57,769 nt of DNA from an uncultured Prevotellaceae bacterium (GCA_900314215.1 OMUK01000043.1:1-57769), one strand, 5' to 3'; counted from the first letter of the stretch, positions 42,195 to 52,172 are shown. A program made the numbers and translations. The notes: a model not told the origin generated them from the letters alone.

Positions 42195-43166
42195 TTATCG
42201 CATGAGCAGATAGGCCGTGTAGGCGACATACACTGCCAGGAATATCGCGCCCTCGATGCGGTCGAAGCGCTTCTTTCCGAAGGTGTAGGTCACCAGGTAG
42301 GTCATCACGGCGGCCAGCAGCATCACCAGGAAGTCGACGATGTTGATGTCGTTGATCACCATGGGGCTTATCGTGGCCGAGATGCCCAGTATCGCAAGCA
42401 GATTGAAGACGCAGCTGCCTATGATGTTGCCCAGCGCCAGCTGGGTGTTGTGCTTGGTGGCTGCCACAATCGAGGTGATGAGCTCGGGCAGCGAGGTGCC
42501 CACAGCCACGATGGTGATCGATATCACGGCCTCGCTCATGCCCCAGGCGCGTGCCAGGTTGCGGGCCGCGTCGAGAAAGAGGTTGCCGCCAAAGAGCAGG
42601 GCTGCCAGCGAGGCGGCCGCCACCACCCACAGCAGCAGCGGCGCCTTGCCCTCAAGCCGGCTCGTGGCCTCCTCGTCGGCCTCTTGCATCGAGGCTTGCG
42701 GATTCTTGGCCTTGCCAAAAATCACATAGACCATGTAGGCGATGAAAAACAGCAGGAATACGATGCCGTCGAGCCGCGAGATGGTGTTTTGCAGTATGCC
42801 CATCCACTTGTCGTTGACGCAGAGCATCACCAGCAGCGAGGCAAAGATGCAAAACGGGATGTCGCGCTTGTGATTGGTGTCGGCGATGTTGAAGGGAAAT
42901 ATCAGGGCTGTGAGGCCCAGAATGAGCAAGATGTTGCATATGTTGCTGCCCACCACATTGCCCAGGGCGATGTCGCCGTGCCCCGTGATGGCCGAGCTTA
43001 TCGACACAAATAGCTCGGGCGCGCTCGTGCCCATGCCCACGATGGTGAGGCCTATGATGAAGTTTGATATCTTGGCGCGCTTGGCAATCGCCACCGATGA
43101 GTCGACCAGAAACTCGGCGCCCGCCAGCAGCAGTGCCAGTCCCACGATGAGGTATAAGTAGTCCAT
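42195..43166 (-). CDS. Calcium/sodium antiporter (YrbG family)
   Basis: A 323-aa inner-membrane exchanger of the CaCA family with about ten helices. Both alpha repeats are seen: GMGTSAPELFVSISSA and ALGNVVGSNICNILL in the first half, AVGTSLPELITSIVAA and ALGNIIGSCVFNLLA in the second. The Glu residues of the PEL motifs coordinate cation. A charged loop (GKAKNPQASMQEADEEATS) separates the halves. Likely exports calcium using the sodium gradient; the direction is inferred. A consensus minus-strand promoter lies 43 bp upstream. Confidence 0.93.
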   Translation of the reverse strand: MDYLYLIVGLALLLAGAEFLVDSSVAIAKRAKISNFIIGLTIVGMGTSAPELFVSISSAITGHGDIALGNVVGSNICNILLILGLTALIFPFNIADTNHKRDIPFCIFASLLVMLCVNDKWMGILQNTISRLDGIVFLLFFIAYMVYVIFGKAKNPQASMQEADEEATSRLEGKAPLLLWVVAAASLAALLFGGNLFLDAARNLARAWGMSEAVISITIVAVGTSLPELITSIVAATKHNTQLALGNIIGSCVFNLLAILGISATISPMVINDINIVDFLVMLLAAVMTYLVTYTFGKKRFDRIEGAIFLAVYVAYTAYLLMR

Positions 43167-43208
43167 GCTTTTTCTATCCTTGTTTAATGTGTGTGAAAAT
43201 TACGGGGA

Positions 43209-43239
43209 CAAAGGTAGTGATTTCTCCCTAAAGCGGCAA
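43209..43239 (-). promoter_or_regulatory. Promoter of the Ca/Na antiporter
   Basis: On the minus strand: TTG (43237-43239), 20 bp, TACCTTTG (43209-43216). Confidence 0.75.
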
Positions 43240-43240
43240 T

Positions 43241-43277
43241 AAAAAAGGCATCACCCTAAATGAATTGGATGATGCCT
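43241..43277 (-). terminator. Minus-strand terminator of the unexplained locus
   Basis: AGGCATCA (minus, 43277-43270) pairs with TGATGCCT (43253-43246), followed by T6 on the minus strand. It ends a transcript coming from the right, just ahead of the antiporter promoter. Confidence 0.75.
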
Positions 43278-43572
43278 GTGGTTTAACTAGCGTTTTATTG
43301 TAGAAGCTCTCCCTGAAATCGAGACCTGGGTGCGCTTACGGGGACACCCTTGGCCGCCGATGGAGTTGCTTTTGTTGTCGATTTAATCGCTCGCAATGCC
43401 CTGAGTGGCATCCCGAGGGATTCATCTTCTGGTGTGTGCGTCTGGAGGCTTACAAATGCCCCCTGCTGCCGCGTTTTCTCCAACCCGATGTTGGAAGAAA
43501 ACTTTTCTTAAGGATATGCGTCTTAACTTTCGGTGGGGATATATACTTCTCCTTTCTTGAAAGCCCCAGTAG

Positions 43573-43731
43573 TTAAGCGTTGTTGATATCCTTCTTGGTC
43601 GACTTAGCGTGTGCTGGCCAGGCTACGTAGCCGTGGCGCATCTCGTGCCTCAGTGAGGCGTTTGGGTGGTATGCGTGTGATGGCAAAGTGTAATACTTGT
43701 TGGCATACCTTGTAAACTCTAATTTCTCCAT
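43573..43731 (-). CDS. Possible 52-aa protein within the unexplained unit
   Basis: An ATG frame with AAAAGG about 10 bases upstream, encoding MEKLEFTRYANKYYTLPSHA, then RHEMRHGYVAWPAHAKSTK and DINNA-stop. It reads more like protein than chance (mixed residues, His-rich). I recognise no family. In a second frame further left, residues such as HTPEDESLGMPLRALRAIKS (to 43295) also look coding, so a small gene pair or a frameshifted gene is possible. Confidence 0.3.
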   Translation of the reverse strand: MEKLEFTRYANKYYTLPSHAYHPNASLRHEMRHGYVAWPAHAKSTKKDINNA

Positions 43732-43851
43732 TTACAAATCCTTTTAAAATTAATAAATACTCTAAAAAGGTACCCTCTGGTACACTGATTAAAAATAAAT
43801 TTCTCGCTTGGTTTACGCCGCAAAGGTCAATATAATTTTTGTAATTACCAA

Positions 43852-44060
43852 ATTTTGCGGCATTATTTTGCACGCTTCTTAATGCCCAGTTCTCACTATC
43901 GCACTGTGAATGAGCAAAATACCCGTTTATGCTTTCTTGCAAAATTCATGCTAAACCCATTTTTTTTGCCATTTTGTCACATTTCTTGACCCGAAATTTT
44001 CCAAAATCGATAAATTTTTGCTTAATTTGTACTCGAGAAAGTGTGTAAATTTTTCTCCTG
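43852..44060 (+). other. AT-rich upstream region of the glycosidase lipoprotein gene
   Basis: No gene is supported. A TTAATTTG box at 44022-44029 is the best -7 candidate for the gene at 44061, without a matching TTG. Confidence 0.4.
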
Positions 44061-46646
44061 ATGAAGTATAGTTGCATTGCCCTTATAATATTGATTCTTC
44101 AGGTTTTGGCTTTTGCTTCGTGTGATCGCAACACGATGAGCGGCGACGTGATATCGCAAAACGACGCCTACGTCGTGACGGGCGACAGCGTGGTCGAGGG
44201 CCAGTATAGCGCCGTGGTGGTATCGCCCACGTGCATCAAGAGCAACTATGCCCCTGCCGACACCGCCCAGCCCAGCGGCATCGTGAAGTTTCGCCTGGCT
44301 TTCAACGGCCACGACAACGAGATGAGCTCGTGCTACTACCACTATGCTCGGGTGAGCGACGACACCACCACGGTGGCGGTGGGTGTGCCCGACAGTGTGC
44401 CGGCTCCCGCTCGCGTGCGCCCCTTGCTGCAAGACCACGACTGGGTGTTGCGCGTCGACCTGCGGCGGGTGCAGCAGGCCCTCAATGACCATGGGCACTA
44501 TGTGACTGCCACGGGCGACACCATCTACGCCGACGAGTTCAAGGGCGTGTGGGTGGCCGGCAATGTGGCCCCCATGACGTGGAATTTCATCACGCTCGCC
44601 CAGCAGCGGCAACTGCGCCTGCACGAGACAAGCACGCCGGGCATCTACGAAGTCAAGCTGCACTTGCAGCCCCAGAGCCAGCCTGTGACCTACAATGCGG
44701 TGTGGAAAATAGACCGCCCCAATCCCGATTTTGCCGTCATCAACACGGGTGTGAACCTGGTCGACGCCCTCTACAACATGTCGATACAAGATATTGTCAA
44801 TTATCGGCAAAAGAGCGGTGCCCAAGGCTACCAAGTCAACCAGGACTATGGCGCCAATCCTTGCTACGCCATCATTCTCTCGCTCGCCTATCTCGACCCT
44901 CAGGTCTCGATGCAGGCCTTGCGCGCAATGGTGGGCGGCGACGGGGCCATCGACCATGCAAGCGAGATGTATCCCATCATTGCCAACGACCTGTCGTGGG
45001 CGGTGGCTGCCTGGGAGGTGTATACCGTCACGGGCAGCAAGGCCTGGCTCAACTATGCCTTCAATGTAATTAAGAAGACCATCGATGCCGACATGGCTAT
45101 GAATGCCGACCAGTATAGCGGCCTCCTGCATGGCGGCCTGCGTTTTGCCTACTCCCAGTCGCAGTTCTATCCCAGCTGGATGCAGCCCAAGGATATCTAT
45201 GAGACGCAGTCGCTCACGGTCAACCTGCTCTATGAGCGCGCCCTCGAGATACTGAGCGACATGGGCGATGAGCTGGGCAACGAGAACGACTACGGCGAGA
45301 AGGCGCTGGCGCTGAAGGAGGGCATCAACGAGACCTTGTGGAGCGAGCGCCACGGCTACTACAGCCAGTACATCGCTGTGGAAGCCTATCCCGTGCAGTC
45401 GCCGGGCATCGACAACCTGGGCCAGTCGCTGAGCGTGCTGTGGAAAGTGGCCGACGACGACCGCGCTGTCAACCTGGTGAAAAAGACCCCGATCACCAAC
45501 TATGGCGTGCCCACCGCCAGCCCCCGCTACGAGGGGCTCGACGAGCTGAACTTGAGCCAGACGGTGACGCCTGTGATACAAGCCTTCTGGAATCTGGCTG
45601 CCGCCAAGACCGGCAATGAGCACATGCTGCGCCGTGGCCTGGGGGCCCTGTATCGCGCAGCTGCCCTCTTTGGCGCCAACCGCCTGGCTTGGAATGCCTA
45701 CACCGGCCAGGCCCTCAACAGCGTCGATGGCGACCTGGGAGCTGCCACGGCCAATGCCGCCATGGTATTCCGCATCTATGCCGGCATGACTTTCTTGCCC
45801 GGCGGCATTGAGTTCAACCCGGTGATACCCACATTCATGCCCGGCACCAAGCACTTCTACGGCTTCAAGTATCGCAAAGCCTCGCTCGACATCACCATCG
45901 AGGGCACTGGCGACGACATCGAGAGCATCAGCATCGATGGCAAGGTGGGCCACGACAATTTCTTCGACGGCCAGCTCACCGGCCACCACACCATTCTCAT
46001 CAAGATGCGCACCAGCAGCAAGGCCGACCAAGAAGTGACCTTGGGCGACCAGAATTTCTCGTTGCCGCCCACGCCGGTGGTGCGCTGGAATGCCGACTCG
46101 CTGCGCATTTTGAATTATGACCCCGACATCGACTACCGCATGGTGGTCAACGGGCAGCTGCAATATTCGGTGGGCGACTCGGTGGCGTTGCGCCGCGACA
46201 CGGCCAGCGTCTTCACCGTGAGTTCTATCGTGGGCGCGGGCCGCTATGCGCTCAGCTATATCTCCCGGCCCACCTACAGGTTGCCGCAATGCCAAATTGT
46301 GGGCTTGGGCGACGCCAATAAGGGCTACATCACAGTGGGTGGCGGCAGCAATACCGCAATCGAGCTGCATGCCACGGTGCCTGCCGGCGGCGACTATTGC
46401 ATCGACCTGCGCTATGCCAATGGCGGCCAGCCACAGAGCTGCCCGACCTATGTGCTCAGTGCCAATGGCCACCCGCAAGGCACCATCGTGATGCCTGCCC
46501 TGGGAGTGGGAGAGTGGTTGCGCAAGGGCTGGTCGTGCATGATTACTGCCGAGTTGCTGAAAGGCGACAACAAGATCGAGCTCAAGCGGGTCGACGGCAG
46601 CGGCGACATGGCCTTGCTATTTTTTGTGAGAATTATTAAGAAATAA
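44061..46646 (+). CDS. Lipoprotein glycosidase of the six-hairpin (MGH1/GH63-like) type
   Basis: An 861-aa lipoprotein: ILQVLAFASC gives the lipobox with Cys near residue 21. Residues ~20-215 form a beta-sandwich (TWNFITLAQQR, GIYEVKLHLQPQ). Residues ~225-600 read as an (alpha/alpha)6 barrel: YNMSIQDIVNYRQKSGAQGY, NDLSWAVAAWEVYTVTGSKA, SGLLHGGLRFAYSQSQFYPS, DIYETQSLTVNLLY and GAATANAAMVFRIYAGM. The end has two beta domains, the last like a carbohydrate-binding module. This architecture suits a surface or periplasmic glycan hydrolase; the bond cleaved is not predictable. The tricorn-like protease follows 70 bp later. Confidence 0.65.
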   Translation: MKYSCIALIILILQVLAFASCDRNTMSGDVISQNDAYVVTGDSVVEGQYSAVVVSPTCIKSNYAPADTAQPSGIVKFRLAFNGHDNEMSSCYYHYARVSDDTTTVAVGVPDSVPAPARVRPLLQDHDWVLRVDLRRVQQALNDHGHYVTATGDTIYADEFKGVWVAGNVAPMTWNFITLAQQRQLRLHETSTPGIYEVKLHLQPQSQPVTYNAVWKIDRPNPDFAVINTGVNLVDALYNMSIQDIVNYRQKSGAQGYQVNQDYGANPCYAIILSLAYLDPQVSMQALRAMVGGDGAIDHASEMYPIIANDLSWAVAAWEVYTVTGSKAWLNYAFNVIKKTIDADMAMNADQYSGLLHGGLRFAYSQSQFYPSWMQPKDIYETQSLTVNLLYERALEILSDMGDELGNENDYGEKALALKEGINETLWSERHGYYSQYIAVEAYPVQSPGIDNLGQSLSVLWKVADDDRAVNLVKKTPITNYGVPTASPRYEGLDELNLSQTVTPVIQAFWNLAAAKTGNEHMLRRGLGALYRAAALFGANRLAWNAYTGQALNSVDGDLGAATANAAMVFRIYAGMTFLPGGIEFNPVIPTFMPGTKHFYGFKYRKASLDITIEGTGDDIESISIDGKVGHDNFFDGQLTGHHTILIKMRTSSKADQEVTLGDQNFSLPPTPVVRWNADSLRILNYDPDIDYRMVVNGQLQYSVGDSVALRRDTASVFTVSSIVGAGRYALSYISRPTYRLPQCQIVGLGDANKGYITVGGGSNTAIELHATVPAGGDYCIDLRYANGGQPQSCPTYVLSANGHPQGTIVMPALGVGEWLRKGWSCMITAELLKGDNKIELKRVDGSGDMALLFFVRIIKK

Positions 46647-46716
46647 AATAGAAATACACAATGTCATTCAGGCCCCGGGCCGCTGCTGGCTGGGTGCCCT
46701 GAGTTAAATGTAAATC

Positions 46717-49700
46717 ATGATGAAGAAATTTTTAGTTTTGGCTTTTGCCATTGCCATCACGTCGTCGGTGCTGCCAGCCAGGGCAGGCGAGGGGCGCTTG
46801 CTGCGCTTCCCGGCCACCAATGGGCAGCAGGTGGCATTCTCCTATGCCGGCGACCTCTACACCGTGCCCATCACGGGCGGCACGGCAGTGAAGTTGACCT
46901 CACACAAGGGTTATGAGATATTCCCGCGCTACTCGCCCGACGGCTCGCAGCTGGCCTTTACCGGCCAGTACGACGGCAACACCGAGGTCTATGTGATGCC
47001 CAGCCAGGGCGGTGAGCCCCGCCGCATCACCTACACCGCCACCAATCCCCGCGACGACTTGAGCGACCGCATGGGTCCCAACAACATCGCCATGGGCTGG
47101 ACCACCGACGGCAAGCAGGTGATTTACCGCAACCGCACGGGCGACGGCTTTGTGGGCTCGCTGTGGCTGGCACCGCTCGATGGCGGCATGCCCACCCAGC
47201 TGCCTCTGCCCGAGGGCGGCTTCTGCTGCTACTCGCCCGATGGCACCAAGCTGGCCTACAACCGCGTGTTTCGCGAGTTCCGCACCTGGAAGTACTACAA
47301 GGGCGGCATGGCCGACGACATCTGGATCTACGACACCCAGAGCAAGCAGGTGACCAATGTCACCCGCAATGTGTCGCAAGACATTTTCCCCATGTGGATT
47401 GGCAATGAGATTTACTTCATAAGCGACCGCGACAAGCGCATGAACCTGTACTGCTACAACACCATGACCAAGTCGACCACCCGGGTGACCAACTTCACCG
47501 ACTACGACGTGAAGTTCCCCAGCTGCGGCGGCGGCAAGATTGTGTTTGAGAACGGCGGCTACCTCTATCAGCTCGACCCTGCCACCAAGCAATACAGCAA
47601 GATCGACGTCACCCTCAACAGCGAGGACAACTACGCCCGCGAGGAGCAGCGCAACGTGAAGGACTTCATGACCTCGGGCAGCCTCTCGCCCGACGGCAAC
47701 CGCCTGGCTGTGACGGCGCGCGGAGAGGTGTTTGACGTGCCAGCCGCCAGCGGCGTCACGCGCAACCTCACCCACACGCCCGGCGTGCACGAGCGCAACG
47801 CCCAGTGGAGCCCCGACGGCAAGCACATCGCCTACATCAGCGACCAGACCGGCGAGACCGAGCTGTGGATGCGCGCCCCCGAGGGCGGCGACCCCGTTCA
47901 GCTCACCCGTGGCGCCACCACCCGCATCAACGACTTCCAGTGGAGCCCCGACTCCAAGAGCATCGTCTATACCAACCGCGACAACGAGATACGCCTGCTC
48001 GATGTGGCCAGCAAGGCCTCGACCCTGCTGCGACAGGATTCTATCGGCACCTATCCCACACCGCAATTCTCGCCCGACAGCCGATGGATCACCTACTCGC
48101 AAACGGCCAAAAACCAGCACTCCATCGTGTATCTCTACAACCTGGCCAGCCACAAGGAGTACCCCGTGACCGATGCCTGGTACGACAGCAACTCGCCCGT
48201 GTTCTCGGCCGACGGCAAGTATCTGATTTTCGCCTCGAGCCGCGACTTCAACCCCATCTATAGCGAGGTCGAGTGGAACTTTGCCTATCGCAACATGGAG
48301 GGCATCTACCTCGTGATGCTCAGCGGCGACACGCCCTCGCCATTCCTGCCCGTCGACGACAAGGTGGGCTCAGCCACCGATGACGCTGCCGCTGCCCAGC
48401 CCGCTGCCGCCAAGGGTGGCAAGAAGGCTGCCAAAAAGGATGCCGCCCCTGCTGCGCCCGAGGTCAAAATCGACCTCGACGGTCTCGCCCAGCGCATCGT
48501 GAAGGTGCCCGTGAGCGCCAGCCACTACGGCAACTTCTACAGCGACGGAAAGTCGATATGGTACTACGGCAACGGCGGCACCCACGTCTACAACCTCAAG
48601 GACCAGAAAGACGAGGTCGTGGCACAGGGTGCCATGATGGAGGTCACTGCCGACGGCAAGAAGGCGGCCATCTACAAGGGCGGCAACATCTATGTGACGG
48701 CTTTGCCCCAGGGCAAGGCCGACCTCTCCAAGGCTGTGAACCTCAACGACCTGGTGGCCACGGTCAATTACCCGCAGGAGTGGCGCAACATCTACAACGA
48801 GGCTTGGCGCAACTATCGCGACGGCTTCTACTTGAAAAATATGCATGGCGTGGACTGGAACATGGTGCACGACAAGTATGCAGCCCTGCTGCCCTGGGTG
48901 AAAAACCGCGTCGACCTCACCTATGTGATAGGCGGCATGATTAGCGAGCTGGCTTGCGGCCATGCCTACGTCGACGGCGGCGACCACATCCAGGCCGACC
49001 GTCACAACATAGGCATGCTCGGTGCCACCCTTGCTCGCGAGGGCAACGCCTTCCGCATCACCAAGATCTACCAGGGTGCCCCCGACCGCGCCTCGCTGCG
49101 CAGCCCGCTCACCGAGCCTGGTATGAATGTGAAGGTGGGCGACTACATCACCGCAGTCGATGGTGTGCCCACCGACACGGTGCTCAACATCTACACCCTG
49201 CTGCGCGGCAAGGCTGGCGTGCTCACCGAGCTCACCGTTGCCGCCTCGGCAAGCGGTGCCGGCGCCCGCAAGGTGGTGGTGAAGCCCATCCAGGATGAGT
49301 ATCCACTGCAGCACTACGAGTGGGTGCAGCGCAACATCAAGCATGTGGCCGACAAGACCGGCGGCCGCGTGGGCTACGTCTATATCCCCGACATGGGCCC
49401 CGACGGCCTCAATGAGTTTGCCCGCTACTTCTTTGCCCAGGTCGACAAGGAGGCTCTCATCGTCGACGACCGCTACAATGGCGGCGGCAACATCTCGCCC
49501 ATGATTATCGAGCGCCTGCTGCGTCAGCCCTATCGCATGACCATGTATCGCGGCTCTAACTTCAACGGCACCATCCCCGACATGACGCAGTATGGCCCCA
49601 AGGTGCTGCTCGTCAATAAGTACTCGGCCAGCGACGGCGATCTCTTCCCCTGGAGTTTCAAGGCCACCAAGATTGGCAAGGTGATAGGCACCCGCACGTG

Positions 49701-49989
49701 GGGCGGCATCATCGGCATCAACGGCAGCCTGCCCTACATCGACGGCACCAATATCACCACGCCATTCTTCACCAATTACGACGCCAAGACCGGCAGCTGG
49801 ATTGTGGAGAACCATGGCGTTGACCCCGATATCTTGATCGACAACGACCCGGTGCGTGAGTTCAACGGCGAGGACCAGCAGCTCGACAAGGCCATCGAGG
49901 TCGTGCTCGACCAACTCAAGGATTACAAACCACTGCCCAAGACCCCAGCACCCCGCACACTGCCCGACCTGGGTGTCCCGGCCAACTAA
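46717..49989 (+). CDS. Tricorn-type S41 protease
   Basis: A 1090-aa exported peptidase. Seen: a signal peptide ([20 protein letters not shown]); a WD40/TolB-like beta-propeller from ~25 to 540, with repeats such as [12 protein letters not shown] and [17 protein letters not shown]; and a low-complexity Ala/Lys linker ([18 protein letters not shown]) near residue 565. Then come a tricorn C1 helical segment ([20 protein letters not shown]), a PDZ domain (~800-870, [14 protein letters not shown]), and an S41 core with DRYNGGGN and the catalytic Ser in [13 protein letters not shown] near residue 970. Such proteins degrade peptides in the periplasm. Start is either ATG of the MMKK pair. A 51-aa gene follows after 15 bp. 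Confidence 0.92.
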   Translation: MMKKFLVLAFAIAITSSVLPARAGEGRLLRFPATNGQQVAFSYAGDLYTVPITGGTAVKLTSHKGYEIFPRYSPDGSQLAFTGQYDGNTEVYVMPSQGGEPRRITYTATNPRDDLSDRMGPNNIAMGWTTDGKQVIYRNRTGDGFVGSLWLAPLDGGMPTQLPLPEGGFCCYSPDGTKLAYNRVFREFRTWKYYKGGMADDIWIYDTQSKQVTNVTRNVSQDIFPMWIGNEIYFISDRDKRMNLYCYNTMTKSTTRVTNFTDYDVKFPSCGGGKIVFENGGYLYQLDPATKQYSKIDVTLNSEDNYAREEQRNVKDFMTSGSLSPDGNRLAVTARGEVFDVPAASGVTRNLTHTPGVHERNAQWSPDGKHIAYISDQTGETELWMRAPEGGDPVQLTRGATTRINDFQWSPDSKSIVYTNRDNEIRLLDVASKASTLLRQDSIGTYPTPQFSPDSRWITYSQTAKNQHSIVYLYNLASHKEYPVTDAWYDSNSPVFSADGKYLIFASSRDFNPIYSEVEWNFAYRNMEGIYLVMLSGDTPSPFLPVDDKVGSATDDAAAAQPAAAKGGKKAAKKDAAPAAPEVKIDLDGLAQRIVKVPVSASHYGNFYSDGKSIWYYGNGGTHVYNLKDQKDEVVAQGAMMEVTADGKKAAIYKGGNIYVTALPQGKADLSKAVNLNDLVATVNYPQEWRNIYNEAWRNYRDGFYLKNMHGVDWNMVHDKYAALLPWVKNRVDLTYVIGGMISELACGHAYVDGGDHIQADRHNIGMLGATLAREGNAFRITKIYQGAPDRASLRSPLTEPGMNVKVGDYITAVDGVPTDTVLNIYTLLRGKAGVLTELTVAASASGAGARKVVVKPIQDEYPLQHYEWVQRNIKHVADKTGGRVGYVYIPDMGPDGLNEFARYFFAQVDKEALIVDDRYNGGGNISPMIIERLLRQPYRMTMYRGSNFNGTIPDMTQYGPKVLLVNKYSASDGDLFPWSFKATKIGKVIGTRTWGGIIGINGSLPYIDGTNITTPFFTNYDAKTGSWIVENHGVDPDILIDNDPVREFNGEDQQLDKAIEVVLDQLKDYKPLPKTPAPRTLPDLGVPAN

Positions 49990-50004
49990 AAAAGCATTGC
50001 AACC

Positions 50005-50160
50005 ATGACCTATGTAATCGTACTATCGCTCGTGGTGCTTCTCGCCGTGGGAGCCCTCATCTTCGCCCACAAAATGGCCAAGCGCTCCCGCGAGAACGAC
50101 CGCAAGCGCGAGCAGCTCGAGCAAGAAATCGAGCTGCTCAAGCTCAAGAGCAAAAAGTGA
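50005..50160 (+). CDS. Small membrane protein with coiled-coil tail
   Basis: A 51-aa protein: one transmembrane helix (VIVLSLVVLLAVGALIFAH, residues ~4-22), then a charged coiled-coil-like tail (RENDRKREQLEQEIELLKLK). It begins 15 bp after the protease stop and ends just before a terminator, which supports a real co-transcribed gene. Function unknown. It might tether or regulate the protease, which is inference from position only. Confidence 0.65.
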   Translation: MTYVIVLSLVVLLAVGALIFAHKMAKRSRENDRKREQLEQEIELLKLKSKK

Positions 50161-50200
50161 GCAGGAGAGGGCAAAAGAGGCACCTCTCTATATATCGCAA

Positions 50201-50250
50201 AATTGGGACAATCGATTGCACACCAGGCAATGGGTTGTCCCAATTGTTTT
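50201..50250 (+). terminator. Terminator of the protease operon
   Basis: Perfect AATTGGGACAA (50201-50211) / TTGTCCCAATT (50235-50245) arms with a 23-nt loop, followed by GTTTTTG. Confidence 0.75.
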
Positions 50251-50257
50251 TGCCGTA

Positions 50258-50301
50258 AAGAAAACAAAAAACCGCTGTAACCCAATCGGTTACAGCGGTT
50301 T
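50258..50301 (-). terminator. Terminator of tRNA-Arg
   Basis: Perfect 14-bp arms (AAACCGCTGTAACC at 50269-50282, complement at 50288-50301). On the minus strand it is followed by TTTTTGTTTTC. Confidence 0.85.
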
Positions 50302-50314
50302 CGCTTCTCAGCCG

Positions 50315-50389
50315 TGGTGAACCCATGGGGAGTCGAACCCCAATCAAAGGAACCGGAATCCTTCATTCTATCCATTAAACTATGGGTCC
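50315..50389 (-). tRNA. tRNA-Arg (anticodon CCG)
   Basis: A 75-nt tRNA read on the minus strand, CCA encoded. Acceptor GGACCCA pairs with TGGGTTC (one G-U). Anticodon stem AAGGA/TCCTT encloses loop TTCCGGT, giving anticodon CCG for codon CGG. T-arm GGGGTTCGACTCCCC is canonical. Flanked by its own minus-strand promoter (50412-50442) and terminator. Confidence 0.97.
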
Positions 50390-50411
50390 GAATTTTTTCG
50401 CTTTGATGGCA

Positions 50412-50442
50412 CAAAATTACGCAATATCTCTTAACTTTGCAA
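50412..50442 (-). promoter_or_regulatory. Promoter of tRNA-Arg
   Basis: On the minus strand: TTG (50440-50442), 20 bp, TAATTTTG (50412-50419). It overlaps the divergent TAACTTTG box (50432-50439) of ung, so the two may compete. Confidence 0.75.
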
Positions 50443-50467
50443 AAGTGAAGAATAAAATCATTGCAAG

Positions 50468-51130
50468 ATGAATGTGAAAATCGACCCTACGTGGAACCAG
50501 GAGTTGGGCCAGGAGTGGGAAAAGCCCTATTTTGTGCAGCTCACCCACTTTGTGCGCCAGCAGTATCACACCTCGCAGGTGTTCCCGCCCGGCCGGCAGA
50601 TATTTGCCGCCTTCGACGCCACGCCTTTCCCCGATGTGAAAGTTGTCATTCTGGGGCAAGATCCCTATCACGAGTTGGGGCAGGCCAACGGGCTGAGCTT
50701 CTCGGTCAACGACGGGGTGCCCTTCCCGCCCTCGCTGCAAAACATCTTCAAGGAGGTGCACGACGACACGGGTGCTCCCATTCCCAAGAGCGGCGACCTC
50801 ACCCGCTGGGCCCGCCAGGGTGTGCTCATGCTCAACGCCACACTCACGGTGCAAGCCCACCGTGCCGGTTCGCACCAGGGCAAGGGCTGGGAGGAGTTTA
50901 CCGACGCCGTGATCACCCACCTGAGCGAGCACCGCGAGCACTTGGTGTTCATTTTGTGGGGCTCCTACGCCATCAAGAAGGGCGCCCGCATCAACCGCAT
51001 GAAGCACCTGGTGCTCACCTCGCCGCACCCGTCGCCCCTCTCGGCCTATCGCGGCTTCTTTGGCAACCACCACTTCTCGCGCGCCAATGCCTACCTCGCC
51101 CAGCACGGCATCGAGCCCATCGTGTGGTAG
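50468..51130 (+). CDS. ung: Uracil-DNA glycosylase
   Basis: A 220-aa family 1 enzyme that removes uracil from DNA to start base-excision repair. Seen: VVILGQDPYHELGQANGLSF with the catalytic Asp and water-activating motif (residues ~60-80), LLMLNATLTV-like segment VLMLNATLTVQ, and the C-terminal LTSPHPSPLSAYRGFFG with the catalytic His near residue 180. Full length. A TAACTTTG box (50432-50439) lies just upstream. Confidence 0.97.
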   Translation: MNVKIDPTWNQELGQEWEKPYFVQLTHFVRQQYHTSQVFPPGRQIFAAFDATPFPDVKVVILGQDPYHELGQANGLSFSVNDGVPFPPSLQNIFKEVHDDTGAPIPKSGDLTRWARQGVLMLNATLTVQAHRAGSHQGKGWEEFTDAVITHLSEHREHLVFILWGSYAIKKGARINRMKHLVLTSPHPSPLSAYRGFFGNHHFSRANAYLAQHGIEPIVW

Positions 51131-51182
51131 CAATCTATTGTGTTCTCATTTTTTATTATATAACGTAAAAACATATATTTTC

Positions 51183-52172
51183 ATGATGAAGAAATTAGCA
51201 ACAATATTCAGTGCCTCGCTCGTGGCGATTGCCGCCGCAGCAGGCAACTATACCATCACCGTGAACTTTGCCGACGCCTCGCTCGACGGGCACAAGGCCT
51301 ATCTCACCAACTACGACACCGGCGTCGACCTCGACTCGGTCGTGGTAAAAGGCAAAACGGCCACTTTCACCGGCAGCGTCGACAACTCCTATTTCGCACG
51401 CATCTCGGCCGGCGGCCGCAAGTGCGGATTGATAATTGAGGAGGGCAAAATTGTTGTGAATTGGCAAAACGGAGAGGCCACTGGCACGCCGCTCAACGCC
51501 CGGCTCAATGCCTTCGACGCGTCGACCGCCAGCATGGAGACCGAGGAGCAATACATCGCCGCCTGCCTCAAGCTCTACCAGGAGAACAAGGACAACGGCA
51601 TAGGCCCTTGGGCCTACTACAACTACGTCATGGAGATGGGCTACCCGCTTGCCCAGCTCGACTCGGCTCTCGCCACCGTGCCTGCAAGCTACAAGAGCAT
51701 GAAGAGCTTCCAGAAGGCCATCAAGAATGCCCAGGCTGCCGAAGCCACCGCCGAGGGCAAGATGTATACCGACTTCACCGTGATGGGCGACGACGGCAAG
51801 GAGCACAAGCTGAGCGACTATGTGGGCCGCGGCTCCTACACCCTGGTCGACTTCTGGGCCAGCTGGTGCGGACCGTGCCGCCGCGAGATACCCAAAATCA
51901 AGAAATACTATGAGCAATACAACGGCCGCGGCATGAACTTCCTGGGTGTGGCCGTGTGGGACAATCCTGCCGACACCCACAAGGCCATCAACGCCATGGC
52001 GATACCCTGGCCGGTGATCATCGGCACCCACAGGCTCACCGAGCCCACCGACCTCTACGGCATCAACGGCATACCGCACATCATCATCTTCGACCCACAG
52101 GGCAAGGTGGTGTCGCGCGGCCTGCAAGGCGACGCCCTCAAGGCCAAGGTGGAGTCGCTCATGGCCAAGTAG
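51183..52172 (+). CDS. TlpA-like thiol-disulfide oxidoreductase with DUF4369 domain
   Basis: A 329-aa exported thioredoxin-fold protein. Seen: signal peptide (MKKLATIFSASLVAIAAAAG); an N-terminal DUF4369 beta domain (~20-120, AYLTNYDTGVDLDSVVV); a helical linker; and a C-terminal TlpA/ResA domain with LVDFWASWCGPCRREIPKIK (active-site CGPC near residue 228), IPWPVIIG and cis-Pro in GINGIPHIIIFD. Likely reduces or exchanges disulfides in periplasmic proteins. DUF4369-TlpA pairs are typical of Bacteroidetes. Follows ung by ~50 bp; terminator after. Confidence 0.9.
   Translation: MMKKLATIFSASLVAIAAAAGNYTITVNFADASLDGHKAYLTNYDTGVDLDSVVVKGKTATFTGSVDNSYFARISAGGRKCGLIIEEGKIVVNWQNGEATGTPLNARLNAFDASTASMETEEQYIAACLKLYQENKDNGIGPWAYYNYVMEMGYPLAQLDSALATVPASYKSMKSFQKAIKNAQAAEATAEGKMYTDFTVMGDDGKEHKLSDYVGRGSYTLVDFWASWCGPCRREIPKIKKYYEQYNGRGMNFLGVAVWDNPADTHKAINAMAIPWPVIIGTHRLTEPTDLYGINGIPHIIIFDPQGKVVSRGLQGDALKAKVESLMAK

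Larger units (their letters stand above)
43241..43851 (-). other. Unexplained, highly structured minus-strand transcription unit
   Basis: A ~570-nt minus-strand unit. It starts at a promoter-like pair (TTG at 43849-43851, 20 bp, GACCTTTG at 43821-43828, one base off consensus) and ends at the terminator 43246-43277. Within it are many short perfect hairpins: GGCTACGTAGCC (around 43622-43633), GCCTC-ACT-GAGGC (around 43648-43660), GTTTTCTCCAAC with GTTGGAAGAAAAC (43473-43502), and ATCCC-TC-GGGAT (around 43410-43421). No tmRNA, RNase P or 6S hallmark was found. Several protein-like fragments appear in different frames, so a decayed gene is the alternative to a non-coding RNA. Confidence 0.45.

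Noticed and set aside
43241-43851. tmRNA, RNase P RNA or 6S RNA on the minus strand
   Set aside because: No tRNA-like ends or tag frame ending in ALAA, and no conserved GAGGAAAGTCC-type RNase P core were found. I saw nothing specific to 6S RNA either.
44022-46478. A very long open frame (818 codons) on the strand opposite the glycosidase lipoprotein
   Set aside because: It mirrors the real gene's codons (His/Val/Gly/Ala-rich, no domains, no signal peptide). High third-position GC removes stops from the opposite strand.
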